Source of the DNA: Flavobacterium dankookense | GTDB lineage: Bacteria > Bacteroidota > Bacteroidia > Flavobacteriales > Flavobacteriaceae | Reading direction: 5' to 3' | Assembly: GCF_004362665.1 (NCBI RefSeq) | Contig: NZ_SNXR01000011.1 | Coordinates: 496,001-560,000 of the forward strand | Length of the DNA stretch: 64,000 nt | Shown: in pieces, positions 1-9,804 of the stretch | Position numbering within the stretch: the stretch's first letter is position 1 | Layout of the letters: each line of letters begins with the position of its first letter | Made by a program: the position numbers and the translations under genes | Notes under the pieces: model-generated | Databases searched by the model: none | The model's input: the letters and a program-made list of their open reading frames with translations, nothing else | What the model was told of the DNA's origin: nothing

Positions 1-184
1 AACATAAAAACCCAATAATTTCCAAGTTGAAGTCATTTATTTATATCTTTATAATTGTTGTAAAAGTCAAACGTGAATAAATACATACATAAATTTATTT
101 TTTTTCTCATTTAAATTAATGAAAAAATCCCAAACGTATTTTTATTCAAATGGGTTTGTGATTTAATTATAATAAAAAGTGTTT

Positions 185-1746
185 TTAGCTCTTAATCACT
201 TTTATTGTTTTAGATGTATTCGCTATTTGTACTTTTACAAAATAAGTTCCCGATGGCAATTGAGAAACATCAATCGAAGTTTCGTTTGCGTTGATTGATT
301 TAGAAAGCACTTCTTGACCAAGTAAATTGTAAATTTAAGCAGTTGTAATTTCTTTATTAAATAATAGATTCAAAATGTCTTTTACAGGATTTTGACATAC
401 ATTTAGTTTAGAAATAGCAATCGGAGCAGTACTTAATAAAGCGGATAAATCAGCATTTTGAGTACTTGTTAAACAGCTAGAAATAAAAGTTGTTGTATTT
501 CCTCCAAAAATGAAAAGTTTATCTTGCCATATCTCTGAAGTATGATTTCTTCTAGCGATCATGTTGGTTTGTGTTAAAGTAGTAAAAGTGTCGTTTGTAG
601 TATTATAAACACCAGTAAAGGTTTGGTTGCTATAATCACCTGTTATAAAAAGTTTGGTATCATTAAGTTCTCCTTTAGCAACAGCATAAGCGGATAATGA
701 AATTTGCAACAATTTATTAGAAGTTGTCCATTGGTTGCTGTAAAAATCATAAATGTAAATATTGTTAAAATTTTTTTGCTTTATAAACTCTTACATTATC
801 AATCTGATAGGTTGTTGTTTTTGGAGTTGGAGCATAACCGCCAACATATTTAAAACCAATTCTAAAATTGCTTAAATCACCAGTTAGCGGAACATTTCCT
901 GAAAATGTAAAATTAGCATCATATCCAGCTGTTGATCCACTAGCAATGTTAGCACTTAATAAAGTTTTAGTAGAAGTTGTTATATCTCCTGTCCAATTGG
1001 TGATTAGATAAACTTGTAATGTTTCTCCATTGTTAAATCCATCTTTTGTTTCAAAATTTAAAAAAACTTGGTCAGAACTTGATGCAGTAATTGGACTTGA
1101 AACTAACCAAGAAATGTTTGAAGATTGTCGATTTGCTACATCGGTTTCAAATAATTTTGAGTTGAAATTACCATCATAAACAACTTCACCTTTGGTTTGC
1201 AAACCAACATGCATGTCTGCTAGTTCTGTCCATTCTCCCCAAGGTGAAATTTTGTATAATTTTTTAGAATATTGAGCATTAAAGTTGCTTGAACAAACTC
1301 CAAAACTGATGATATTATCACCCCAAATTGAACTTCCAGCACTAAAAACGGGATTTGGATTTAATATTGTGTTTTCAGTCAATATTCCTGTTTCAAGATT
1401 TATTTGTTCCAATTTATTGTTGATTTCATTAGTGGTAGTTATATTAAATAGATACATCGTATTGCCCAAAATTTCTATATTTCCATAACTTTTGGCAATG
1501 GTTGGAGTTAATGGTGTGTAGATATACCATAAATTTTCATAGAAATTATAGGCTTCAATTTCTGATGTATAGGGTTGATCGGTTGAAAAACCATTTGCTA
1601 CATATACGATATCATCACTTTGGTCTTTATAACTTGTTGAACCACCACGAGCAATTGACTTATCTGCTTTGTTGATAAACTTAAATTTTGAGAAAATGCC
1701 GAAGTAAAGCTGGCTACAATTACTAAAAGAGTAATTTTTCTAATCA
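185..1746 (-). pseudogene. Broken kelch-like T9SS-secreted protein
   Basis: Read on the minus strand this was one secreted protein of about 515 residues. It starts at 1746 with a signal peptide (MIRKITLLVIVASFTSAFSQ) and continues into kelch-like segments (for example DKLFIFGGN). It ends in a T9SS type A sorting domain (YNLLGQEVL, then LPSGTYFVKV) closing at 185. Three lesions break it. One base is missing in an A run near 1686-1689, just after the signal peptide. One base is in excess near 767-777 in an A7T4 run. A TAA at 335-337 replaces what is probably a Lys codon at the start of the sorting domain. A read-through of that stop restores the whole domain in frame. Intact, it would have been a cell-surface or secreted beta-propeller. 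The two indels sit in homopolymers, so sequencing error could explain them, but the nonsense change argues for real decay. Confidence 0.75.
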
Positions 1747-2014
1747 TTATAATAGGGAGTTTTTATAATTTTTTTTTAATAATATACACTATTGATAAAT
1801 GAAAAAAAAATCAATCGTATAAATAGGTTGCTAAAATATAAATAATATTAAACTTATAAATAAATATAATATTCCAATTGTAAAACTTTACTTGAAAGAA
1901 TTACAGTAGAATAATAAATCAAATAAAAACGACAATTTAAGTCAATGAATTAACGTAGCTTTTTAGAAGATTAACGTAGTGAATTATGATAAAACCGTTT
2001 TAAACCAACAATCA

Positions 2015-2764
2015 TTACATACTGTCGAGTAGAACTAAAAATTCTTCTTTTTTACGAACGGATAGCGGAATGTTCGACTTGTTTTTCATCACAATTGTAT
2101 TGCCACCTTCGGATTTAATAAAGTAATCAAAATAAGCCATATTTATCAAATGCGATTTGTGTGTTCTAAAGAAACTATGCGGACTTAACAACGTTTCATA
2201 TTCCTTTAGATTGGTAGAAACTACTAACTTAGGTGCATTTATAAAATAGAATGTAGTATAGTTTTTATCCGACTCGCAGTTGATGATATCTTGGATGTTT
2301 ACAGAGTAAATCTTATCGGCTGTTTTAAGTACAAGTTTTTGAAGGTTTTTTGGACGCTCTAAATTGGCGAACAAGTTGTGAAGTTTCATCTCAAAGACTT
2401 CCTTACTCATTGAATCTTCCGCTTTTTTAACGGCATCGATTAGTTCTTTGCTGTCTAGAGGTTTCAGCAAATAATCTATAGCAGAAAAACGAAAAGCTCT
2501 AATAGCAAAATCTTCATAACCAGTAATAAAAATCACTTTAAACGAAATTTGACTGAGTTTTTGCAACAAATCAAAACCAGTACCATCAGCCATTTCAACA
2601 TCTAGAAAAACCAAATCAGGTGTTAACTGTTTTATCAATTTTATTCCAGAATCTACCGATTCGGCTTGTCCAATAATTGAAATATTAGGGCAATTAGCTT
2701 TGATAATAGTAATGTTTTCTTTTCTGATTTTTTCAATATCGTCTATAACTACAGCTCTTAACAT
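2015..2764 (-). CDS. LytTR-family response regulator
   Basis: 249 residues, full length for a LytR/AlgR regulator. The N-terminal receiver has the acidic pair near residues 8-9 (VVIDD), the phospho-acceptor Asp near residue 55 (LVFLDVEM) and the conserved Lys (LLKPLD) near residue 102. The C-terminal LytTR DNA-binding domain covers about residues 145-245, with the typical FFRTHKSHLINM segment. It starts 9 bases downstream of the sensor kinase gene, so the two form an operon and a cognate pair. The kinase is of the matching LytS-like class, and in this family its phosphorylation of the receiver would change transcription of target genes. No target can be named from the sequence. If the kinase is truly broken, this regulator is orphaned. 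Confidence 0.9.
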   Translation of the reverse strand: MLRAVVIDDIEKIRKENITIIKANCPNISIIGQAESVDSGIKLIKQLTPDLVFLDVEMADGTGFDLLQKLSQISFKVIFITGYEDFAIRAFRFSAIDYLLKPLDSKELIDAVKKAEDSMSKEVFEMKLHNLFANLERPKNLQKLVLKTADKIYSVNIQDIINCESDKNYTTFYFINAPKLVVSTNLKEYETLLSPHSFFRTHKSHLINMAYFDYFIKSEGGNTIVMKNKSNIPLSVRKKEEFLVLLDSM

Positions 2765-2773
2765 ATGTAGGGT

Positions 2774-4945
2774 TTAATTTTCGTAAATATAAGGAATCTC
2801 AAATACAACTTTTGCTCCTTCAACTTTTCCTTCTGGATTGAAAAGGTTGTCGGTTTGCACAATAAAGTCTTTGTTTTTAGTATAGGTAACCAATCGCTCT
2901 TTGGTAATAGTCATTGCTAACGATTTATGATTACTTACCTTTTTATCTGTGTCAAATCCTTTACCGTTGTCTGTCACTTCAAAGAAGAGTTTTTCATCTT
3001 TTAAATAAAAATGAACCGCAATTTTTCCGTTTTCTAGAGTATTACTTAATCCGTGTTTAATAGCATTTTCTATAAAAGGTTGCGCGAGCATTGGCGGTAA
3101 GAATATTGATTCTGTTTCAATAGCATCTTCAACATCAATAGTAAATGTAAACTTGTTTTCATACAACAATTGCTGAATGGAAAGGTAGTTTTCAATCATT
3201 TCTACTTCTTCTTCAAGCGAAATATAATTTTCGTTTGAGTTCTCAAGAATTTGTCTCGTCAACTTTGAAAATTTACCTAAATAATCAACTGCTTCATCGT
3301 TTTGTTTATTATTTATTAAGCTTCGTATATTTTGTACTGAATTAAAAATAAAATGTGGATTCATCTGAGTAATAAGTAGCTTTTGCTTAATTTGATTTTT
3401 TTCTAAAACGGTTATCGCTTGTTTTTGCCTGTTGTTTCGGTAATAGAAATAACTGCCTAACAGAAGTAATAGGAGTAGAGAAGATAACCCAATAAGCCAA
3501 TTATTCTTTGCCGCCGTTTTCTTTTCAGCTTCTAGTTTGAGTGCTGTTACTTTCTTGCTTTGTAGTATTTTTTGATTCAGTTCTTTTTTCTCAAAATCAT
3601 AGAGTAATTGCTGACGTGCTAATTTGTTTTTTGACGTTTCAAGAGCTGTTTTCTTTTGCGCTTCTAGCTTAACTGCAGCTACTCGCTTTTGTTGTTCTAG
3701 CGTTACGGCTGCTAATTTCTTTTGTTGGATTATTTTTTGCTGAAGTTCTTTTTTTTCAAACTCATATTTGAGCTGCTGCTCTGTCATTTCTCTCTTAGAA
3801 GTTTCAATTCGAGTAGAGTCATTTATTTTTTTATCAAATTCATAAAACTGAAGTGCTTTTTCATAATTTTTATTGGCTAAGTTGATTTTATATAACATCT
3901 CAGCAATATCTTTTTGAAGCGTTTTATTGGTTGTTTTTTTACTTAATTCAAACGCTTTCTCTTGATAATCTTCAGCATTTTTAAATCTGCTTTATTAAAA
4001 CTGATTTCACCAAGACCATGATAAGTTGCCGCCAAGCTCATCGTGTTGGTAGAAGTTGATTTCATAGCCAGCATTTCCTGTAATAGCTTTTCGGCTGCTG
4101 TATAATTTCCAAGCTTCATTTCCATATCAGCTGCGCCGGACAAACCCAACCCAGTTTGTGTGTCCGCGCCAAGTTTTCGTGTAATTTCTAACGATTTGTA
4201 TGTGTTTGCCAAGGCTTCTTTATATTTTTTGAGCTTGCCATTGCAATAAGCCATATTTTGATAATTGGAAGCTTTCCAATTCAAGGTATGATTGCTCGGA
4301 TATTCTTTATACGACAAGTCGCAAGATTCAATTGCCTTTAAACTATACTGAATTCCTTTTTCATATTCATTTTGATATCGATACGCATAAGCTAGTGTAG
4401 TGTAAGCATAATACAACGAATGAACATAGGTCTTTTTATCTTTTTCATAAAATTTCAGCGCTTCAAATATCAATGCGATTTGTTTATCAGTTTCGCCAGT
4501 TGTTTTATAAAGTCCAGATTTTGTTAAATAAACCGTGTACATGTCTTCATATGACTTGATTGATTTATAAAGCGCAATGGCTTTGTCATAATAAACAACA
4601 GCTTTGTCATATTCTTCTTTTTGTAGATAGCGTGTAGCAAGACTAGAATAATAGGTAGCTAGCCATGATGTATATTTTTTTTGGAGTAACGGGTTGTTTT
4701 TTGTTATAATTCTTCAACGCCAAATCACCAAGCATATCAACTACTTGATGAAACTTCGGATCAAAGTTGTTCGTGAATTTTGTACGAGCAACATTGTGAA
4801 TCATTTGCAATTTTGTTGTCTCATGTAGTTTTGGATTTCGAAGAGCAGTTTTTAATGAATCGATGGCTTTCTCTTGGGCATAAGAAGTAGTTAAGAATAA
4901 CAATGCAAAAAAGAGTATTCTTTTTAAGTGAAAAAATGCAAACAT
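2774..4945 (-). pseudogene. TPR-containing LytS-like sensor histidine kinase, split by two frameshifts
   Basis: Three adjacent minus-strand frames join into one kinase of about 720 residues. The N-terminal part (from 4945) has a signal peptide ending near TTSYAQ. TPR-like helices follow, for example YDKAVVYYDKAIALYK. A long coiled coil contains a duplicated element (YEFEKKELQQKI and YDFEKKELNQKI). Then come one membrane segment (LLLLLLLGSYFYYR), a His_kinase domain (MNPHFIFNSVQNI, with the His) and an HATPase domain (QPFIENAIKHG and DNGKGFD). Reading frame is lost at two T runs on the plus strand: 4697-4702 carries one base too many and 3978-3982 one too few. Everything else reads as intact, so this is either a recently dead gene or two homopolymer errors. 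Its partner regulator lies directly downstream. Confidence 0.75.
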
Positions 4946-5255
4946 TGGTAAGGTTTAGTAGTTTTTATTTCAGTTGTAAAAGTAATGAAAAGAAATATGA
5001 CTTCTTTTGACCAATCATTCCCGAACTTGAAAAAGTAAATAATATCATATTCTTTAAATTGATGAATTATAAGTAAAAGATTGTAAATTAATTTACTGTT
5101 GATAATTAGTATTTTACCAATTTAAAATACGAAGGCATTATTTGTAATAAAATTAACAGCTTTTAGTAATTTTTTTAATTTTTTTAATCAATATTTTTTT
5201 TTATTGTTTTGAAAATTAGTTGTTTATATTTAAATTTAGCGTAAAATTCAACCAC
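4946..5255. other. Divergent intergenic region between two sensor-kinase genes
   Basis: 310 bases, very AT-rich, between the minus-strand LytS-type kinase and the plus-strand lipoprotein kinase. Both promoters must lie here. I see long T and A tracts but no clear TTG/TAnnTTTG pair, hairpin or operator. Confidence 0.5.
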
Positions 5256-7259
5256 ATGAAAACTATAATTTTACTATTTTTAGTTTTGCTTATAATGGGT
5301 TGTGAGCGAGACAAAAAAAAGAAACCTGATCCAAAGTTTAAAGCATTAAATGAATTGGCTATTACTACAGGAGAATTAATTTATGCGGGCAATTACGAAA
5401 AATTTGCAAAAAAGCAAAAAGAGTTCTTAAAACTTCTAAAAGAATCAGGTAGTGGAAATGATAGATTTTGGGCGTATTATTACGTCAATCAATCATCATA
5501 TCACAACTTATTAGGTAATCATCGTGAGTTTTATAAAAATTGTGTTAAAGTAATTGACATTGATTCCGACTGTAAAGATGTTAATAAGTTAAAGGTAATT
5601 TCTTATAATAATCTAGCAGAGCTTTATACAGAAATAAAACAATTCAACTTGACAAACGCTAGTCTAATAGAGGCTTTGCAATTAATAAAAAAATATGACT
5701 TAGGAAATACACCAAAAGGTTTTACCTATGTAAAAATAGCTGAAAATTATGCTGACTTATACAATATCTCTAAAAAAAATAAAAAGGATAAAGCAGAACA
5801 ATATTTAAAAAATCTGAAAAAAAATAATGAAATTGCTCACAAGTTACTTTACTACAAAGACAAAGATACTACTTCCTATAAGGAGCGAATACTGTTTTAC
5901 TCCAATTTAGCTACAAATTTTTATACAGTTGGTGAGAGACAAAAAGCGCAACAAATTTTTAATGAACAATATAATTTCGCTAAGGAAAGAAAAGATTGGG
6001 TTTTTTATTTAGATGTTTTTTTTGATGAACTGAATTGTAAAATGTTGGTTGAAAATAATGTGGATGTAAAAGGGTTGATGGAAAAAATAAATAGAATTGA
6101 AAAAGATGTAGTTTCAAAATTAAATCATCCTGAGAAATCAATGTTCTACTTTCAAAAAGCTCAATTTTGCCACAATTTTGATTATTTTTCAATGGCAATT
6201 GAATATAGTAAAAAGGCATTGCCTTATTATCAAGAAATAAACGACGAGCCCATACTTGGTGATTTAAACCTGTTTCTGGCAAACGGCTATAGACAGAAAG
6301 GAATGCATAAATTAGCTACTGCTCATTATGATAAAAAAAATGAATTAAATGATATCTTAATTAATAATCAATCTATGGTTGATTTAGAAAAATCAAATAC
6401 ACTTATCGATGTTTTTGAAGCAAGAGAACAAGAACGAGTTGAATTTGAAAAGGCCAAAAATGAACGCCAAAAGAATTATTTAATAGCTGTATCATTGGGC
6501 TTAATTCTATTGTTATTATTTTTAGTGCTTTTAGCTCAACGAAATGCTGGACTTAAAACAAAACAAAAACTCCTTGCATCAGAAATTCAGTATAACAAAG
6601 AAATGAATGAAAAACTAGAGTTAGAAAATATTTACCAAATTAAAAATGATTTGGTTGCTAAAAAAGCATTGCATACAAGTAATATGGAAATTGCAAAAAA
6701 TCTACATGATGACATGGCATCAGGATTAGCGGCATTGAACTTTCTTATTGCCGATAAAGTAAGAAGCTCTCAAAGCGAAGAAGAGAAGAAAAGAATTGAT
6801 ATAGTAAAAGAGGAAGTGAATAGCTTGTATGAAAATTTCAGAAAGTATATTCATCATCTTTATTCTCAAGGAACAAAAGAGTTTAGTTTTTCAAAGATTT
6901 TTTTGAGTAATATGATTAGAAACAATTCTGAGATAGAAACAGAACTTTTAATAGATTTTAGAGAGGTTGATGAAAAATTGAACGTTTATCAACAAAATCA
7001 ACTGCTTAGGATTTTATCTGAGGCCGTTACCAATGTTTATAAATATTCAAAGGGAAGTAAAGCCAAACTCGAAGTAAGTTTTGAAAACAATAATTGCAAT
7101 TTCAAAGTTGAAGATAATGGAATTGGTTTTAATCTCAATATGGCTGGTGGAATTGGTTTAGAAAATATGAAAGAGCGAGCTGCACTTTTAGGTGGTGAAT
7201 TACATATTCAATCAAACATAAACAAAGGAACTATGATAAGCGGGATATTTCCCATTTAG
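5256..7259 (+). CDS. Lipoprotein TPR sensor histidine kinase (HisKA_3/NarX-like)
   Basis: I start at 5256 (MKTIILLFLVLLIMGCERD) because this gives a canonical lipoprotein signal peptide with its Cys. An upstream in-frame start at 5220 would spoil it. The product has 667 residues. A TPR-type helical region covers roughly residues 30-390, then one membrane segment (LGLILLLLFLVLLA) near 420-440 and a coiled coil. The kinase core has a dimerisation H-box IAKNLHDDMASGLAALNF near 490 and an HATPase domain (LSEAVTNVYKYS, VEDNGIGFN, GGIGLENM). This layout is typical of Bacteroidetes NarX/DesK-like kinases whose TPR part is periplasmic. Its likely partner is the NarL-type regulator encoded convergently, with only 3 bases between the two stop codons. 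The signal it senses cannot be told. Confidence 0.9.
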   Translation: MKTIILLFLVLLIMGCERDKKKKPDPKFKALNELAITTGELIYAGNYEKFAKKQKEFLKLLKESGSGNDRFWAYYYVNQSSYHNLLGNHREFYKNCVKVIDIDSDCKDVNKLKVISYNNLAELYTEIKQFNLTNASLIEALQLIKKYDLGNTPKGFTYVKIAENYADLYNISKKNKKDKAEQYLKNLKKNNEIAHKLLYYKDKDTTSYKERILFYSNLATNFYTVGERQKAQQIFNEQYNFAKERKDWVFYLDVFFDELNCKMLVENNVDVKGLMEKINRIEKDVVSKLNHPEKSMFYFQKAQFCHNFDYFSMAIEYSKKALPYYQEINDEPILGDLNLFLANGYRQKGMHKLATAHYDKKNELNDILINNQSMVDLEKSNTLIDVFEAREQERVEFEKAKNERQKNYLIAVSLGLILLLLFLVLLAQRNAGLKTKQKLLASEIQYNKEMNEKLELENIYQIKNDLVAKKALHTSNMEIAKNLHDDMASGLAALNFLIADKVRSSQSEEEKKRIDIVKEEVNSLYENFRKYIHHLYSQGTKEFSFSKIFLSNMIRNNSEIETELLIDFREVDEKLNVYQQNQLLRILSEAVTNVYKYSKGSKAKLEVSFENNNCNFKVEDNGIGFNLNMAGGIGLENMKERAALLGGELHIQSNINKGTMISGIFPI

Positions 7260-7262
7260 TGA

Positions 7263-7937
7263 TTATGAAATGGGGTTATTTAAACCATTTTTTATGGAAT
7301 ATAGTACTAAGTCGGTAGTACGGTTTTGATGGGTTTTTTTGAACAAACTCTTCACATACATCTGAACTGTGTTTATACTCAAGTTTAAATCAAAGGCAAT
7401 TTCCTTAGCTGTTCGCGAAGCACAAAGCAAATCGAGAATTTCTTGTTCTCTTGGTGTAAAAATAACACTAAAATCTTTTGTAGAAGTTTTTGAAAATATA
7501 ATTTGTTCCTTGTAAAAATCACTGATATAAATTTTTCCTTTATTTATATTTTCAAAGGCATCTAATAATTCGTCTATGTCACAGTTTTTACACATAAAAC
7601 CTTTAATTCCAGAATTTAAATTTTCAATAACAATACTCTTGCTATGGACAGACGTTAGTAGTATAACGTTATTTTTTTCAGAAAAAAAATCAGGATTATT
7701 TTTATAGAATACAATACCATTTTCTTCATCTACTAAAACATCGAGTAATATAAAATTAAATGGATTTCTATGTTTTATTCTATTTTCAAATTTTTTTAAA
7801 TCATAGAAAACTACTACTTCAAAATTAGTATCAACTTGTTGTAGAACGTTTTTTAGCGAATCGGCTAATAAGATGTGATCATCTACAACAGCTATAAGAA
7901 TTTTTTCTTGTACCATCTCCTCTTTCATAATAAACAT
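7263..7937 (-). CDS. NarL/LuxR-type response regulator
   Basis: 224 residues. The receiver has acidic residues in IAVVDDHILLADSL and the phospho-acceptor Asp in FILLDVLVDEENG. The C-terminal LuxR-type HTH covers about residues 155-215 (FTPREQEILDLLC, TAKEIAFDLNLSINTVQMYV). In-frame ATGs at 7937, 7928 and 7916 are all possible. The last gives the usual short lead into the receiver, so the true start is uncertain by seven residues. The gene converges on the NarX-like kinase at 5256-7259, and kinase class and regulator class match. Its own promoter lies in the shared divergent region upstream, which carries a long palindrome. Confidence 0.88.
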   Translation of the reverse strand: MFIMKEEMVQEKILIAVVDDHILLADSLKNVLQQVDTNFEVVVFYDLKKFENRIKHRNPFNFILLDVLVDEENGIVFYKNNPDFFSEKNNVILLTSVHSKSIVIENLNSGIKGFMCKNCDIDELLDAFENINKGKIYISDFYKEQIIFSKTSTKDFSVIFTPREQEILDLLCASRTAKEIAFDLNLSINTVQMYVKSLFKKTHQNRTTDLVLYSIKNGLNNPIS

Positions 7938-8309
7938 TTAAAATCATTACACCAATATTAGTTATCTCAGCCATCACATTTGGTGTTTCTGCAGCAGGTT
8001 ACAGACACTAATTTTGTTTTTGTTTAAACAATTCAAATATAGTGATATAGAACTAATTCTACAATGCTGTAGAATTAAAACTATATTTTTTTGTAGAATA
8101 ATTTCGATTTCATAAAAATAGACAAAACTAACATCAATTTTAGATATGTGAAGTCAATTTTCGGTAAACAAAATAATTTCCTGAACTGTTTATTTGCCAT
8201 AATTTTTTAACAAAATGTTATTTTGATTATGGTTAATTTGATTTTTATATAGTAAAAAACCTATTTTTTTTTAAATAAAATTTTGCTTACATAGTTGAAG
8301 AAATGTACC
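7938..8309. other. Divergent regulatory region
   Basis: 372 bases between the NarL-type regulator (minus) and the HisKA_2 kinase gene (plus). It holds a 22-bp palindrome at 8055-8076, a half-site-like TGTAGAATAATT near 8093, and one copy (7947-7965) of a 19-bp sequence that recurs at 22368-22386. The rest is AT-rich with T tracts, and no small gene is seen. Confidence 0.6.
8055..8076. promoter_or_regulatory. 22-bp palindrome, candidate operator
   Basis: AATTCTACA and TGTAGAATT form a perfect 9-bp inverted repeat around the spacer ATGC. A related half-site (TGTAGAA) recurs about 20 bases further on. It lies in the divergent region between two regulatory genes. No T tract follows, so it is unlikely to be a terminator. 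The binding protein is unknown. The NarL-type regulator or the receiver-AraC regulator nearby are the obvious guesses. Confidence 0.45.
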
Positions 8310-8900
8310 ATGAAAAGAGATCATAATGAACTAAATCATCGCATCAAAAATAATTTACAATTAGTGGTTAGTATTTTAAATATTCAGGCAAAAGAAAGTA
8401 GAAGTAATGAAGTCAAAAGTGAACTAGAGTTAGGTCAAAAACGTGTAGTTTCAATTATGTTGATGCATGAAAGTATTGATTTTCATTACAAAGAAAATAT
8501 AGTAGATATGGATATGTATATCTACAAAATATATTCCTATTTGAAAGAAGCATATGATGTTAAAGACGAGGATAGCTTTTTGCAACTGAATGCTAATAAT
8601 ATCAAGTTAAAAATGGATTTGGCTTTGCCATTAGGCTTAATAATTAACGAGTTTTTATTAAGCTCATTATTGAACTCTAAAATATCAAATTTAAACGTAA
8701 GCATATTATTAGAGTATGATGAAATAAGAGCAAACTATCTATTGAGTTTTTCTGATGATTCAATTTATGAAAACCTTGAGCGTAAAGAAGATAATTTAGG
8801 AATTGAAATGGTAAAAATATTGTTAAAACAAATTAAAGCAAAAATTACTGCTCAATCAACATATAATACATTTTATCAAATAGAATTTCCTAAAGAATAA
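8310..8900 (+). CDS. Sensorless HisKA_2-type histidine kinase
   Basis: 196 residues from the ATG at 8310. An in-frame TTG at 8295 is the only longer choice. The protein opens at once with the HisKA_2 H-box (ELNHRIKNNLQLVVSILNIQ), with the His near residue 9. A divergent HATPase-like half follows (LPLGLIINEFLLSSLLNS near 110-127, LGIEMVKILLKQI near 165-177). There is no signal peptide, membrane segment or sensor domain, so it acts in the cytosol and must take its signal from a partner or from expression level. The HATPase N-box is degenerate: an Asn-Glu pair is present, but the usual downstream Asn/His pattern is unclear. The receiver-AraC gene starts 8 bases downstream. Confidence 0.8.
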   Translation: MKRDHNELNHRIKNNLQLVVSILNIQAKESRSNEVKSELELGQKRVVSIMLMHESIDFHYKENIVDMDMYIYKIYSYLKEAYDVKDEDSFLQLNANNIKLKMDLALPLGLIINEFLLSSLLNSKISNLNVSILLEYDEIRANYLLSFSDDSIYENLERKEDNLGIEMVKILLKQIKAKITAQSTYNTFYQIEFPKE

Positions 8901-8908
8901 TTAGTGAT

Positions 8909-9709
8909 ATGAAAAAAAAATTAATACTAATAGTGGAGGATGATTTTCTCATAGCAAAAAGTGCTAGATACATTTTAGAGGAAGAAGGTTATGATGTAAT
9001 TGTAAATGTAGACAACTATTTAAAAGCTATAGAAATTATACAGAACAAGAAACCCGATTTGATTTTAGTAGATATTAGTATAAAGGGAGATCAAGATGGT
9101 ATTGAGTTAGGTAAGTATTTGTTAAATTCAGATGATATTCCATATATCTATATTTCTTCTCATACAGATAAAATTACATTAGAAAGAGTTAAAGATACTA
9201 GACCTTATGGGTTTATAGTTAAACCATTCAAAGAAATGGATTTGGTAACTACAGTTTCCTTAGTGCTAAATAACTATTCATTTAGAGATTTAGATCCCAA
9301 AAGAAACAATAAACATGAATTAGATAGTATAGATGAAGTTCCATTTCGAATTAGAGGTGTAGTTGAGTATATAAATGAACATATCAATGAAAAAATTGAC
9401 ATTAACACCTTAGCTCAATTAACAAATTGGAAAGCGCATCATTTTATAAGAATGTTTTCTAATCTAATAGGAGTAACTCCTTATCAATACATTCTTAAAA
9501 AGAAAATTGAAAATATAAAAGTAAAATTAGAGGAAACCGACCAACCTATAATGGATATTGCCTATGCAACTGGTTTTCAAAGCTATAGTAATTTTAGTAT
9601 TGCCTTTAAAAAAATAGCTGGTGTATCTCCTGAAGTTTATAGAATTAAGTCAAGAATCCATCATCATCTTCACAAAGCATATGACAATTCATTCTTTATT
9701 GAAAAATAA
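8909..9709 (+). CDS. Response regulator with receiver and AraC-type DNA-binding domain
   Basis: 266 residues. The N-terminal receiver has LIVEDDFLIAKSA near residue 7, a phospho-acceptor Asp in LILVDISIKGDQDG near 53 and the Lys in GFIVKPFKEMD near 105. Residues 140-250 are an AraC-type double HTH (INTLAQLTNWKAHHFIRMF, DIAYATGFQSYSNFSIAFKK). This hybrid is a standard two-component output but a less common one in this window's set. It is co-transcribed with the sensorless kinase 8 bases upstream. It lies directly before the surface-protein operon at 9805-22114, so control of that operon is a reasonable guess and no more. Confidence 0.9.
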   Translation: MKKKLILIVEDDFLIAKSARYILEEEGYDVIVNVDNYLKAIEIIQNKKPDLILVDISIKGDQDGIELGKYLLNSDDIPYIYISSHTDKITLERVKDTRPYGFIVKPFKEMDLVTTVSLVLNNYSFRDLDPKRNNKHELDSIDEVPFRIRGVVEYINEHINEKIDINTLAQLTNWKAHHFIRMFSNLIGVTPYQYILKKKIENIKVKLEETDQPIMDIAYATGFQSYSNFSIAFKKIAGVSPEVYRIKSRIHHHLHKAYDNSFFIEK

Positions 9710-9766
9710 TGTCAATAACCAATATTTGATGTCAATTTCTGATAACTAAGATAATGCTAAACGAAA

Positions 9767-9774
9767 TAGTTTTG
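9767..9774 (+). promoter_or_regulatory. TAnnTTTG -7 element of the adhesin operon
   Basis: TAGTTTTG matches the Bacteroidetes -7 consensus TAnnTTTG and ends 30 bases before the ATG at 9805. No convincing -33 TTG is seen at the usual spacing, so an activator may be needed. Two TGTCAAT direct repeats lie upstream, near 9710-9735. Confidence 0.45.
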
Positions 9775-9804
9775 CTTTAAACTAAAATTTAAATTTATAT
9801 ATAA

